Position numbers and translations under genes: made by a program. This document shows, one piece after another, positions 1 through 10,621 of a stretch of 32,500 nucleotides of DNA. Under the pieces are notes generated by a model. It was not told the origin of the DNA, did not search any database, and saw only the letters and a program-made list of their open reading frames with translations. Source of the DNA: Chrysomallon squamiferum. Taxonomy: Eukaryota > Mollusca > Gastropoda > Neomphalida > Peltospiridae. The first letter of the stretch is position 1, and each line of letters starts with the position of its first letter. The DNA lies in assembly GCA_012295275.1 (NCBI GenBank), contig CM022667.1, forward strand, positions 3,889,501 to 3,922,000, given 5' to 3'.

Positions 1-2
1 AG

Positions 3-592
3 ATAAACACCGCAATCGGCCAGCAACTACCTCCAGCATGTGGTGCTCGGCAACTGAGCAAGTTGAAGCGTTTTCTCACAACGCTGCAGCAGTTTGGCTC
101 CGACATCTCACCCGAAATTGGAGACAGAGTGAGGACTTTAGTCTTGGGGCTTGTTGTAAGTTATGATTTTTCTCTCTGTAATTTTAATTCTTCATTTTTG
201 AAGTTAGTTAAAATCGCTATTTGTAATAAATAATCTTCAGTTTTGAAAATCTATTGTTAGTTATAATTTTATCTATTGGTAATGTATATTCTTCATCACT
301 GAAAATGTAATTCTGCTGTTGTTGTTAGTTATATTGTAATTATAATTGTTGTAGTTGCAGAAGTAAGCTGCAACAGTAGAAGTATTATTAGTAGCTGTAA
401 CTACAGAAATAACTGACTGGAAATAGTCTCTTGTACAAATTTTGTCTGTTAACAGGCCCATCCCCTAAAAAAAGCTTTATATGTAGACTAATTTAACTGC
501 CATAGTAATGGTTATAGTGATTGCAAATGCAGCAGTAGTTATAACTGTAACAGTAATATTAGTATTAATAGTAATAGTAGTTGTAATGGTAA

Positions 593-631
<39 letters not shown>

Positions 632-2921
632 AAACAATGGTGTATGTGGTAGTAGAAATAGTAGAAACAGTAATATCTAGTAGTAGAAGTAGCAGCAGCA
701 ATAGGTTTAGTAGTAGTACAGTAGTAAATAATAGCTATAGTAGTAATAGCAGAGTTGTAGTAGTAGTAATAGCCATAGTAGTAGCACAACAGTAGTAGAA
801 ATACATTAGTAGTAGTAGTAGTAGTAGTCATAATATTAGTTGGTGCAGTAGTAATAGTAATAGTAGTATAATGGTAGTAGTAGAAGTAGTGGTAGTAGTA
901 GTAACAACAGTAGTACAACAGTAGTATTAGCTGTAGTAGTAGTAACAGTAGTAGTAGTAGTATGAAGAGTTTCTATTAACTATTAGAATTGTGCAGCAGT
1001 TGTTTTGGATGTAAGCAACATAAAAAGAGAAGTTAATGCCCTTAAAAATGGGCTGTCTCACAGTTTGATTACCAGCCTACAATGGAATTTTTGTGTTAAA
1101 TATCCAGTTTGATTTGAGATATTTTTAGTAATTAGTATGAAGAATGATTAAAACATCATTAAATAGAGAAAAAGATTAAAAAAAAAAAAAAAAAAAAATT
1201 ACAATAATTTTTCCTTATTTTCAGAATTCTCATCTTTCTATTGAGGAGTTCCATGCTAAGCTGCAGGAAGCTACCAACTTCCCACTTAGACCTTTTGTAA
1301 TTCCATTTCTTAAGGTAGGTCCACACCATTAGTCTTAAATTCATTTTAGTTACTAGGAGAGAGAGAGAGATCGAAAGGTAGGTGGGCAGTAGAAATACTG
1401 AGAGAGAGGGTAGAAAGTTTATCCATTTTTTTAACCCTTTATGTAAGGAGATTTTAATTGTGAGGATTATTTAGAGCATGTCTCTGTCATAAATTGCTCA
1501 TTGAATGATGATGTGGAAAAGGAAAACAGCAGACATCGGGCCGTATCTTATTTTTAATCAGTTTTACTCAATTTTACCATCAGTTTTACACAGAGAAAAG
1601 AATAATATGAGAGATTTATGTGTTGTAGTTATTTGTTTTAATAAGTGTTTTATGAAATTTTTAAATTTATTTAAAAAATACTCTTTCCATTTACAAAATT
1701 TCATTAACACGTATTTGGATTCTTCAGGCCAATCTACCACTACTTCAACGTGAACTTCTACACTGCGCACGCATGGCGAAGCAGACACCACAACAGTTTC
1801 TAGCACACAATGAGCATGTCATCTTCGACCCTGCAAACTCACCCCTCGAATCTCAAGATTCAGTTTCATCTGATCTCAATGAAAATGGCAAACGCAGATC
1901 TCCTGATAGGTATAAACCTATAATTTTAAAAATGTTTTATTAATTTTGTAAAATGTTTGTTTGTTTGATTTTTTTTGATTTATTTACTTATTTGTATGTT
2001 TTTAATATATCAATGTTCTCTTTTTAACTACTTCTTTTTCTGTTAGCTGTTCATTTTAAATTAATTTCACTAAATTAATTTTATTTATTTATTTATTGAC
2101 CGATTGTTGAATGATTTTTTTTTTTTTTTTTTAATTGTCATATTTAGTTAACTATTTTTGACTAATTTTTTATACAAGATTATGTTTGTAAATTGTTCAG
2201 ACCTAAAGAAAACGGCATTGATACCCACATGGATTCCCTTCACCCTGCTAAACGACATCACCCTATGAGTCCCCTGGGCAGCACTAGAGTGAGCCCGAAT
2301 GGTACTTTGAACATCAACGCTGGGGGTCCCATTAGGCTGGAGGATATCAGTCTCTCCAGGGAAATTCGAGAAAGAGAAAGACTGGAAAGAGAAAGAATAG
2401 AAAGAGAACGATTAGAGCGCGAAAGAGACCGAGACAGACATTTCTCTGGATATGGTAAGTTAATGCTTGATGGATAATTCAGTTATTGGATATTAATAGT
2501 TCATGAAATAATGATTAAAATAAAAATAAAATATAAGTGAGATAAAAAAACCCCAAAAAACAGATAGCAATATTATTTTATTTTATTTTGTATTTCCTGG
2601 TTTTCAAAATATATAATTTTCAGTTTGATCTATGTTTGACTCTAGTCCTTTTATTTATCATTCTTATTTTTAAAAAAAGAAATTTGTGTATCTTTATCAG
2701 AGTTCACTTAATATCGGTTAGCATGTATTTTCAGCTTACTCAAGATCCGATTCATTTGATCCTCTAGAAAGACTTGACGATGACTGGAGACATGTTGAAA
2801 CTGTAAGTGTATTATTAGTATCACTACCAATGCCATATTTTTATCAAATTAATTGTTATAATTATTTTTATTATTATTATCATTAACATTATTATTATCA
2901 TCATCATCATCATCATCATCA

Positions 2922-2967
<46 letters not shown>

Positions 2968-3693
2968 CATGATGATGATCATCATCATCATCATGTTTAT
3001 TATTAAAATTTAACTTCTGAATATTAAAATGTGTAACATATTCAATATATTATTTTGTACTGATTTACATTATTTGTTTTAAAACTGTTGATTAAAGGTT
3101 TAACACTATTATTATTTATTATTTTTTTATATATATATATATTTTTTAATAACATATGTATACTTACATTTTAAACTGAGAATTAAATTATTTAATTTTA
3201 GTAACACTATATTTTAACTTCCGAATAAATATATACACACACTCTCTCTCTCTCTCTCTCTCTCTATATGTATATATATATATATATATATATTATTTTT
3301 AAATATTTCAGATGTTGAACTGTATAATTGGGATGGTTGACAAAACAAAGCGAGCACTGTCAGTTCTACAAGAAAGAAGTATACGTGACCGCGAGGAGCT
3401 GTCAGTGTGGATGCGACGTCACGCCGAAGGCATGGATCAGGATGTGAAGAAAAGAACTAGTGATGTGATGGCTTACACAATGAGACAGACGGAGGACAGA
3501 GTCAATGAAGTCAGGCGTCGTGCAGGTATGTCTGTGTGTCTGTCAACACATTTGTTTTATTCATCTTAACATAATTGTTTTATTAATCTTAACATAATTG
3601 TTTTATTAATCTTAACATAATTGTTTTATTGATCTTAACTTTTATAAGTTGTAGGGATGTCTGTACGTAAATGTTTAATGGGTGTGTTGCTGA

Positions 3694-3727
<34 letters not shown>

Positions 3728-4233
3728 GTGTGTCTGTAAAATATAAACTTTTAAAATGATTCATTTCATAAATAAAGGTAATGTTTTTCAAAATGTCTCT
3801 TCGCCATTTTTACAGAAGAAGCAGTTAATGAGGTGAAGCGCCAGGCAATGTTGGAACTGCAGAAAGCCGTAAGCGCTGCTGAACAGAAAGCCAACGAAGT
3901 GATCTCAGCGGAGAGGATGAAAATGGACAAGACTATCAATGAGGTGAAAAAACAGTCAAAGGACGAAACACTCGCCATTATTAATCATCAGGAAGAATCC
4001 AGTGAGGTACAAGTTTACAGAGGGTGGAATAAACATATACACCTCCTTTATAGTTTTTTTTTAAATTTTAAATAATATATATATGTAAAATTTAAATTAT
4101 AATAGAAAGAGAGAGAGAGCTAATACATTTATTCTTAATTTCTGAAGATGCAGAAATGCTACAGAGTTTTAAAAAGTTACAATAAAAAGGCTTATATATT
4201 ATTTAAAATTTTAAAAATCATATATGTGTGTGT

Positions 4234-4270
<37 letters not shown>

Positions 4271-5296
4271 AAAATAAAATGTAATAGGGAGAGAGAGAGG
4301 TATTTCTGAAGATGTAAAAATGCTATAAAGTTAAAAGTTATATATATAATTTAAATTATAATAGAGATAGAGCTAATACATGTATTCTTAATTTCTGAAT
4401 TTGTATAAATGCTATAGAGTAATATAAAGAGTTATATAAATTAAATTCTTATGGTTAAAAGACATACATATTTTATAAAAAAAATAATTTAAAAAAGAAA
4501 AAAGAAAAAGTTTCAGTTGCTGGAAATAATGAATAGTTACCTCCCTTTAAGAGAGGTTTCGAAAGAAATGAGAAAGCAATTCAGTAATAAAATTATATGG
4601 AATTAGAAAGTTACAATTTCATACACAAAAATCAACCTTTATCTCTAAAAAGTCTTGACATTATATTTTCTTTTAATATTCAGAAGTTAAACATAGTAGT
4701 AGTAGTAGTAGAAGTAGTAGTAGTAGCAATGATAATCCAATCTTTATTGTAATAAGAAATATATAATAAAAACTGTCCATCAAATCAAATCACAGAAACA
4801 TTAAAACTGACAAGAAATAAATGAAAATAATAAAAATAATATATTACAATAACAGAAATTTTAAAACAAAACAGAAACAGATAACGAGAATTGATGTGAA
4901 AATAACAGAAATATTTTGTTTGTGTTGCAGAGCTGCTGGAACTGTGGTAGAAAGGCCAGCGAGACCTGCAGTGGATGCAACATTGCGAGATACTGTGGTT
5001 CATTCTGCCAGCACAAGGACTGGGAGAGTCACCATCATGTGTGTGGGAAAGGCCAAGTGGCCAGCATTGCTGAGGCCCGCGACCAGAGAAAAACAGTGAA
5101 CACTTCGCGGGAACTGCCCTCCAAATCGGACAAAGACAGGGAAATTGTTGTCACTCCCAAGAGTCCACAGCAGCAGCAGCAGCAGCAGCAGACTGAAACA
5201 AATGTGGAAAGTACTGCCATGTGTTCGAGTTCGGTGAAAGCCAGATCACGGTCTAATTCTCCTGAACAGAAAACTGTCCCTGATGCAGCTCGCTAA
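3..5296 (+). CDS. RUNX1T1: CBFA2T/ETO family transcriptional co-repressor (RUNX1T1/nervy orthologue), 5'-partial
   Basis: Nuclear co-repressor of the MTG8/ETO/nervy family, which joins DNA-bound factors to NCoR/HDAC complexes. Exons read by eye, all GT-AG: 3-155 (start beyond window), 1225-1314, 1728-1909, 2201-2454, 2735-2802, 3312-3525, 3816-4006, 4931-5296. Phases agree throughout and give 505 residues ending at TAA 5294-5296. Domains: TAFH/NHR1 at residues ~16-108 (begins RQLSKLKRF); a charged [10 protein letters not shown] stretch; NHR2 oligomerisation helix ~243-310 ([11 protein letters not shown]); NHR3 ~321-384 ([11 protein letters not shown]); NHR4 MYND zinc finger 386-422 with every Cys/His ligand (CWNC, CSGC, CGSFC, HHHVC). 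The tail has an eight-Gln run from CAG repeats. TAFH, NHR3 and MYND are close to vertebrate RUNX1T1/CBFA2T2/CBFA2T3; the linker is shorter and unlike. A single-copy invertebrate gene cannot be assigned to one vertebrate paralogue. Confident in family; exact ends depend on splice calls. Confidence 0.95.
540..960. repeat. Imperfect (TAG/GTA)n trinucleotide array in a CBFA2T intron
   Basis: About 400 bases of interrupted GTA/TAG triplets within the 156-1224 intron, densest at 596-630. The open frames over it (poly-Val on plus, poly-Thr/Tyr on minus) are repeat artefacts. The rest of this intron is AT-rich without other recognisable content. Confidence 0.9.
2860..2995. repeat. (ATT)n/(ATC)n microsatellite in CBFA2T intron
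   Basis: Compound array of ATT and ATC triplets turning into GAT then ATC again near 2970-2995, so the right end can fold on itself. It lies in the 2803-3311 intron. Confidence 0.9.
3236..3292. repeat. (AC)(TC)n(TA)n compound dinucleotide repeat
   Basis: Short AC run, then TC/CT repeats, then TA repeats, ending about 20 bases before the acceptor of the NHR2 exon at 3312. It may act as part of the polypyrimidine region. Confidence 0.85.
3551..3640. repeat. 23-bp tandem minisatellite, about 3.5 copies
   Basis: Three nearly identical 23-base units start at 3565, 3588 and 3611 (each begins CTTAACATAATTGTTTTATT), with partial copies on both sides. It sits just after the donor of the 3312-3525 exon. 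Confidence 0.9.
3692..3732. repeat. (GT)n microsatellite
   Basis: GT dinucleotide run with a short GGGTGGGTG interruption, in the intron between the NHR2 and NHR3 exons. Confidence 0.85.
4080..4440. repeat. Diverged tandem duplication in CBFA2T intron, with (GT)n
   Basis: A block starting TTTAAATTAT at 4091 recurs at 4350 (offset 259). Both copies share AGAGCTAATACAT.TATTC and then TTAATTTCTGAA. A shorter third copy lies near 4300-4340 (TTTCTGAAGATGTAAAAATG). A (GT)n run at 4222-4266 lies between. The remainder of the 4007-4930 intron has a (TAG)n run at 4695-4727 and nothing else recognisable. Confidence 0.75.
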
Positions 5297-8200
5297 AACC
5301 TGTGTCAGTATACGACAGATGGAGGAAAAAAGATAAAAATGAAAAAAGATGAAAAAGAGACATCTTTATCTAAGATATCAGACTCCAGATATATTTTCCA
5401 GCTTTTGCAGAGATTCTTCTTCTTCTTCTTTATTATTATTTTTTTTTTTTCTTCTTCTTGGGGAAACTATTGAAGGTTCTGAAAAATTCCATTTTGTTTC
5501 CTCTCGAATCTAGTCTCTATATTTCAATATTACAGTGATTTGATGTTTTTGGAAAGACAATTGAGGCTCACTACATTTGCTGGTATCCATAGACTCTGAC
5601 TATACGTAGTCTCAGTATATTAATAAAATAATCAAGGCTGTCATAACAGAGTTATGTCCCTTGATTCAAGAACTGCTACCTAAATGTAGTCCTGTTTATT
5701 ACTGACACTCAAAAGAGATGCATCTCTTTTGTTATATATTTTCCTGACTGAATCTAGTCTCTATTTTTACTATAACATTATCAACTTTTGATAGGGCTGC
5801 AAAGACATTATATGCCAGGATATTTCCTTTGATGCTAGATTTCAGTAAGACAATCGAGGCTCAGTTTGCCAGGTTACTTCCCTTCGTTTTAAGATCTGAT
5901 CGCTGCTGCAACACAGATACGATTAGGGTTTGTGACATCGTTATAAAGGTATTTTTTGTTTGTATATTTTTGTATTTTAACTGTCAAAACCTTCAGGGTA
6001 AACAGTGATCTCATTATCATAATGAATGTCAGTAATTTCTTTCACAGCCTGGCTAGGTGTAACTTGAAAACTTTTCAACCACAAAAAGGTCTTGGAATTT
6101 GTATTTATTATTATCAGTCATATTTCAGTAATACAGGAAAATTCAAGACTATATGCTTTTTTTCTTTTCTTCTTTTAAAGTGTCTTGTTGTTGTTGTTAT
6201 TATTATTATTATTATTTTATTTACAACATAATTAATTTTACAACATTAAACAATTTAAAAATTTGTAATTACTAACTCCAGTAGCAAATTTCAATCACAA
6301 AATTATATATTAATAAGTTTGAAACAGATATTAATATTTTTTAAAATGATTATATTTTCTGAACATGTACAATTTTTTTAAAATATAGTTTACATTTAAT
6401 CTTCTTGTTAATGTGGGTTTCCTAATATAAGTTTATTTCTAAAATGATACCGAGTTACTATCAAAAATATAAATATATTTTTCCTGAAGAGTTATTTCCC
6501 CTGAGTGTAGCAGTTATCCTACTTGCATGAAGTGGTTATCCCCCTCAAGTATTTCTCCTACATATAATAAGTTATGGATATTCTTTTTTTTTTCTTTACA
6601 TTTCAGTCAAATTATGTGGTTTGAAATTTGTTCTGACTATATAGTAAAAGTAATATATTTTATTTTCTGTATATTTGGCAAGAACTGTTAGTCATCTGTG
6701 TGAAAGAATGTTTTTTTTTTTTTTTTTTTTTCTTTATCAATGTATATGTATTGTAGGTTAGAAGCCATTGACAGTTCATTATCTCATGTTGTATCAATCA
6801 TCTCATTCAAGCATCATTTGGATAAATGCCTATTTTGTTACTAGACATGTTGTTAAAAATCTGTTTTGTTATTGTTAAGTTTGTAGTCTATTTTTTCTTT
6901 TAAAACATTTTCTTTTTCTACACTTTTTTAGTAGAAATTTCTCAATGATGGTTTTCTAATATATTTATCTAGCTTTATCTTTTATTTTTATTATTATTAT
7001 TTTTTTTTTTTTTTTTTTAAAGGAAGAATTAGCATGATAAATCACAAATATTTTTATTACTTTTCATCTGTTGTTTTTTATTATTATTATTATTATTATT
7101 TACTGGATGTTATTGATCTCGCCTGGTTTTTCAGTAAATTTTCTTACAGTTTTCATGGTTTACAGCAAAAGACTTATGACAATCATGAAAAAGCTAAGAA
7201 AACCAAGCTTACAAAATCAACAATAATTATAAATGTGCTTTAAAATTTAGTTTCTTTAATAAACTTTTACTTTGGGTTATTGGTCTTGGTTCCATAATAA
7301 CGCTAATTTATGCAAATTAAATAAACTTGCATAAATTGGTTGCTGGGTGTTGTTTGTCAATCAATTTGTGTTTGTATTAATTATGAACAGTTGATATTTT
7401 AACCCAACAAAAATTTCTTTTTATTATTTTTACTTTTTTTTTTTTTTAAAGTTTAAAAAAATATTAATAATATATGTGGCAACATTTTATGCCAAAACTT
7501 TCTAGTCATAATGTAAAGTTTTATTATATAATATATTTAAAATAGCAATGTTCTAGCATGTAATCTCTTTCTTTTCAAATGTTAAAAACAAACAGAAGAT
7601 TTGGAAATTCATGCTTAACGTTAAATCTGTATAATAATTTTTAATTGTCAGTATAAAACAGTGGCATACTGAAGAGAGAGCATGAAGGGACAGTTATTGC
7701 ATTCACTGGGTTGATAAAATAATAATAATAAAAAAATAATGACAGGAATAATGACTATAAATTTATCTAATTTATCGTTGCATGGTGATTATTACAGGTA
7801 ACAAAATTTAGGGGCAGTGTAAAAAGAAAAAATACAAATTTACAAAAAAATGTATAAAGGTGGTAAATGCTTATTATGAAGTTGCATTTTTGAAGTAAAA
7901 AATAATTTAAAAATAAACAAATAATGTTCATTTTATATATTCAAAAGAAATATATATATTGTAAAATATTTTACCTCTTTGCAAACCAAAGTATTTTCTG
8001 TTGGTGATAAAATTGTCAGTAATATTACAAAATATTATTAAAGATTTTTAATCCAAGATACCATACTCTGTATTAAATTACAAAATGTTACAACTACTGT
8101 ACAATATAGCAGCACCTTGCAAAAATACCTAGGTTTGAATATATATCCTTTGGAATAATTTTTGAATAAAGCATTGAGTTTAAATTTGTCCCTTAGTGCC

Positions 8201-8431
8201 AGCAGTCCTCAGTATGCCCAGGAGCCGAATGTACCCACAATGTTTTGTCTGTCAGTCTTTCAGATTCACTTTTAGTATATTTATTTCTCAATTCTAAAGG
8301 TAATGACACTTGTGTAAGACTTTTTCTGTTATTTATGTGTCAGATTTGTTTTCTTAAATAATTGTTTTAAAAACTAAATATTGAAATGTCATGATAGTTG
8401 TGTTTTTTTTAAAAATAAAACATTATTTTCA

Positions 8432-8434
<3 letters not shown>

Positions 8435-8482
<48 letters not shown>
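8435..8482. repeat. (AT)n microsatellite
   Basis: About 23 uninterrupted AT units in the distal CBFA2T 3' UTR/flank. Confidence 0.9.
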
Positions 8483-8491
<9 letters not shown>

Positions 8492-9022
8492 TTGGGGGTT
8501 TCTTGTTTTTTTTGTTTCTTGTGTTTTAAATGTATTAATCTCAGCTTTACCTAAAGACTAAATTTCAAAATAATTTCTATTTAAAAACAAAACTTAAATC
8601 CCACACATTTCCATTCTTTCATATGACCCACACTGTTGATTAGAAACATATTTATAAATGTTTTATCTCTGCAATGGAAACAGATTGATATTGTAGAAAA
8701 ATATTTTGGATCTTAAACAAATATATAATTTTGATTAAAAATTGAAAGGGAAAAAAAATAAAATGGAATCATAAACATCAGAAAATGTAGTGAAATCATA
8801 AATACAGGGATTAAATAATATAATTATTTCTAGTTTAGGCCATTTTGAGATATGTTTCTAACATTCATGAAACAGTGTTGGTCCATTTTTGTGATTTTTC
8901 TCTCCTTATGTGACAGTGCTTCATGTTTATTGGATGTTCATGATCACGTGACCTAAAGCTTGATGTTAACTGGTCCCTCTCAATCTGACCTCGTCATTAC
9001 TGTATTTGTATTGTGTATATTG

Positions 9023-9028
9023 AATAAA
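9023..9028 (+). terminator. Candidate poly(A) signal of CBFA2T
   Basis: Canonical AATAAA. A TGTATTTGTATTGTGT stretch lies just upstream and a TGTTTTGTTTTAATTTTTC stretch about 25 bases downstream. It is the last good plus-strand signal before the convergent FoxH gene. AATAAA at 7258-7263 is an alternative proximal site. Confidence 0.4.
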
Positions 9029-9581
9029 TACTCATGATCATAATAACATGTTTTGTTTTAATTTTTCTATTAATAACCATAAGATATTTTGTTGTTGTTA
9101 TTATTTATTCTTTCTATTCTTAAATATAATTTTCTTTCCTTGTTTTATTTTTATGCAAAATAAGCCTATCATTAATAAATACGAATTATATTATCACATT
9201 ATATTGGCTAACTTACCAGTCTTAGAAATTGATCGATTTCTGCGGATTTTCATTATTATTAATAATATTATACAATTATTATATAATTTTATTAATAACC
9301 TTATTAAAAGACAAAAAAATAAAAATAAAATAAAATTAAATTAAAAATTAAAAAATTAAAAAAAAAGAACAAACAAACCCATACGAATTACAGCCACATT
9401 TTAGCGTCCACCCATTTCAGTGTTTCCAGGTAGAGAGATATTTATTTATTTATTTATTTATTGATAATTTTCTGCAATGGCTGTATGCTGGTAGAAGAAA
9501 ACTAACCACGGTATCGTGGTCAGAAGGTACAGAAGTCCATAGACACTTTTTAGCTGGAAATTGCATAAGGAAACATTAATA

Positions 9582-9731
9582 CAGGTACCGGTCCAATTAT
9601 CCGGAAAGACCAGAAAACCGGGAAGTTCTTTTCCGACGCTATTTCCATAGTTCGCACGCGCGGGTGTTGTCCTCGCCAGACCGGAACTGCTCTTTGGCCC
9701 CAAGGAGTCCGGATAATTGGTCCGGTACCTG
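9582..9731. mobile_element. 150-bp MITE, pogo/Tigger-like, with TA target-site duplication
   Basis: The ends are inverted repeats of about 24 bases with one mismatch: left CAGGTACCGGTCCAATTATC, right complement CAGGTACCGGACCAATTATC, both continuing CGGA. TA dinucleotides flank both sides (9580-9581 and 9732-9733). The interior is GC-rich, CpG-rich and has no transposase. A CAG end plus TA duplication fits Tc1/mariner superfamily elements, and an inner ATTATCCGG resembles pogo/Tigger ends. The open minus-strand frames across it are chance. Superfamily assignment is inference; the inverted-repeat structure is direct. Confidence 0.8.
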
Positions 9732-10026
9732 TATTGAAATCTGCGTTCTCCGTTAACACGAAAATTTGCGTCGATCGATATTAATGCGCAGGCGCAGAGG
9801 CACTGTCGTCAGGTTGACTTAACAAGATCAAGTTCTGGTGTATGTGTTAGTACATTTTTCATTCGGGCTTATAGATTCATAATTATGGCATAGTTTATTA
9901 CTATATCATTCAATTTGTTACTCATTTTTATTTACCGTTTTCATGACTCTTTACACATTAATAATAAGATAAACAATAAAAAATAGAATGAAGAAAAAAG
10001 AACACCGTTAATGCTAAACTTTTCAT
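9732..10026. other. Intergenic spacer between convergent CBFA2T and FoxH genes
   Basis: A short CpG-rich patch to about 9840 includes TGCGCAGGCGCA at 9785-9796, close to the palindromic NRF-1 consensus. The rest is AT-rich. No gene is visible. Confidence 0.4.
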
Positions 10027-10032
10027 TTTATT
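10027..10032 (-). terminator. Candidate poly(A) signal of the FoxH gene
   Basis: TTTATT on plus reads AATAAA on minus, about 590 bases after the FoxH stop. It is the first canonical signal I find on that strand. Low certainty, as AT-rich DNA yields such hexamers by chance. Confidence 0.3.
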
Positions 10033-10621
10033 AATAAATGAAAATAAAATAAAATACAGCTTGTTATTTCATATGTTCTACAGATTAACTAAACAGCACT
10101 ACTACTATTGTAGAAACATACGTATGCAGTCATCTGAGAAAGTACACACGCACCATTATGATCCAATACAACCAGAAAAAGTTCTAATGGAGAAACTATA
10201 ATATTGGAATGTTCATTTTAGTGTATAATTCAAACTAATTTGAAGAAAAATATAAAACAAATAATAAAATAATAACAAAATATAAAATGTTTACTCCGTA
10301 ATTCTTTAACATGAAACGATGATCATTATGTTTGGAAAAATGTTTTTAAAAATAATAATAATAATAATAAATAAACAAAGTAGATCAAGGTGATTACGTT
10401 CTCTTTACGGGGATCTGTTGAAAGACGTCTTTATGACTACCGATCCTGCGAACTAATTACATTACATCAGAATATTTTCATTCACGTTTACCGCCCACGA
10501 AGCCAACAAATTCAGATTCTGTGTATTCAAAGCCTCCGGCAAAGCGTAAGTCCTTTCAGATCCGGAATTATTTTCCGAAGAATTCAAAAACATCCGGTTT
10601 GCATATTGACAGAAATACGCG

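Larger units (their letters stand above)
5297..9050 (+). other. Probable long 3' UTR / 3' flank of the CBFA2T gene
   Basis: No further coding exon is visible after the stop; the short open frames here are AT-rich chance frames. The stretch holds diverged internal duplications (copies near 5506-5600 and 5750-5884), poly-T runs (for example 6711-6731 and 7000-7018) and an (AT)n array. Two poly(A) signals stand out: AATAAA at 7258-7263 and at 9023-9028. The second follows a GT-rich stretch and is followed by T-rich sequence, as expected at a cleavage site. Long 3' UTRs are usual for this family. Transcript data would be needed to choose the end. Confidence 0.5.

Noticed and set aside
477-960. 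Poly-Val, poly-Thr and poly-Tyr open frames
   Set aside because: Pure consequences of a TAG/GTA triplet array on both strands.
9458-9759. Two overlapping minus-strand open frames
   Set aside because: They run across the MITE and its flanks, share no family features, and their GC content comes from the element.
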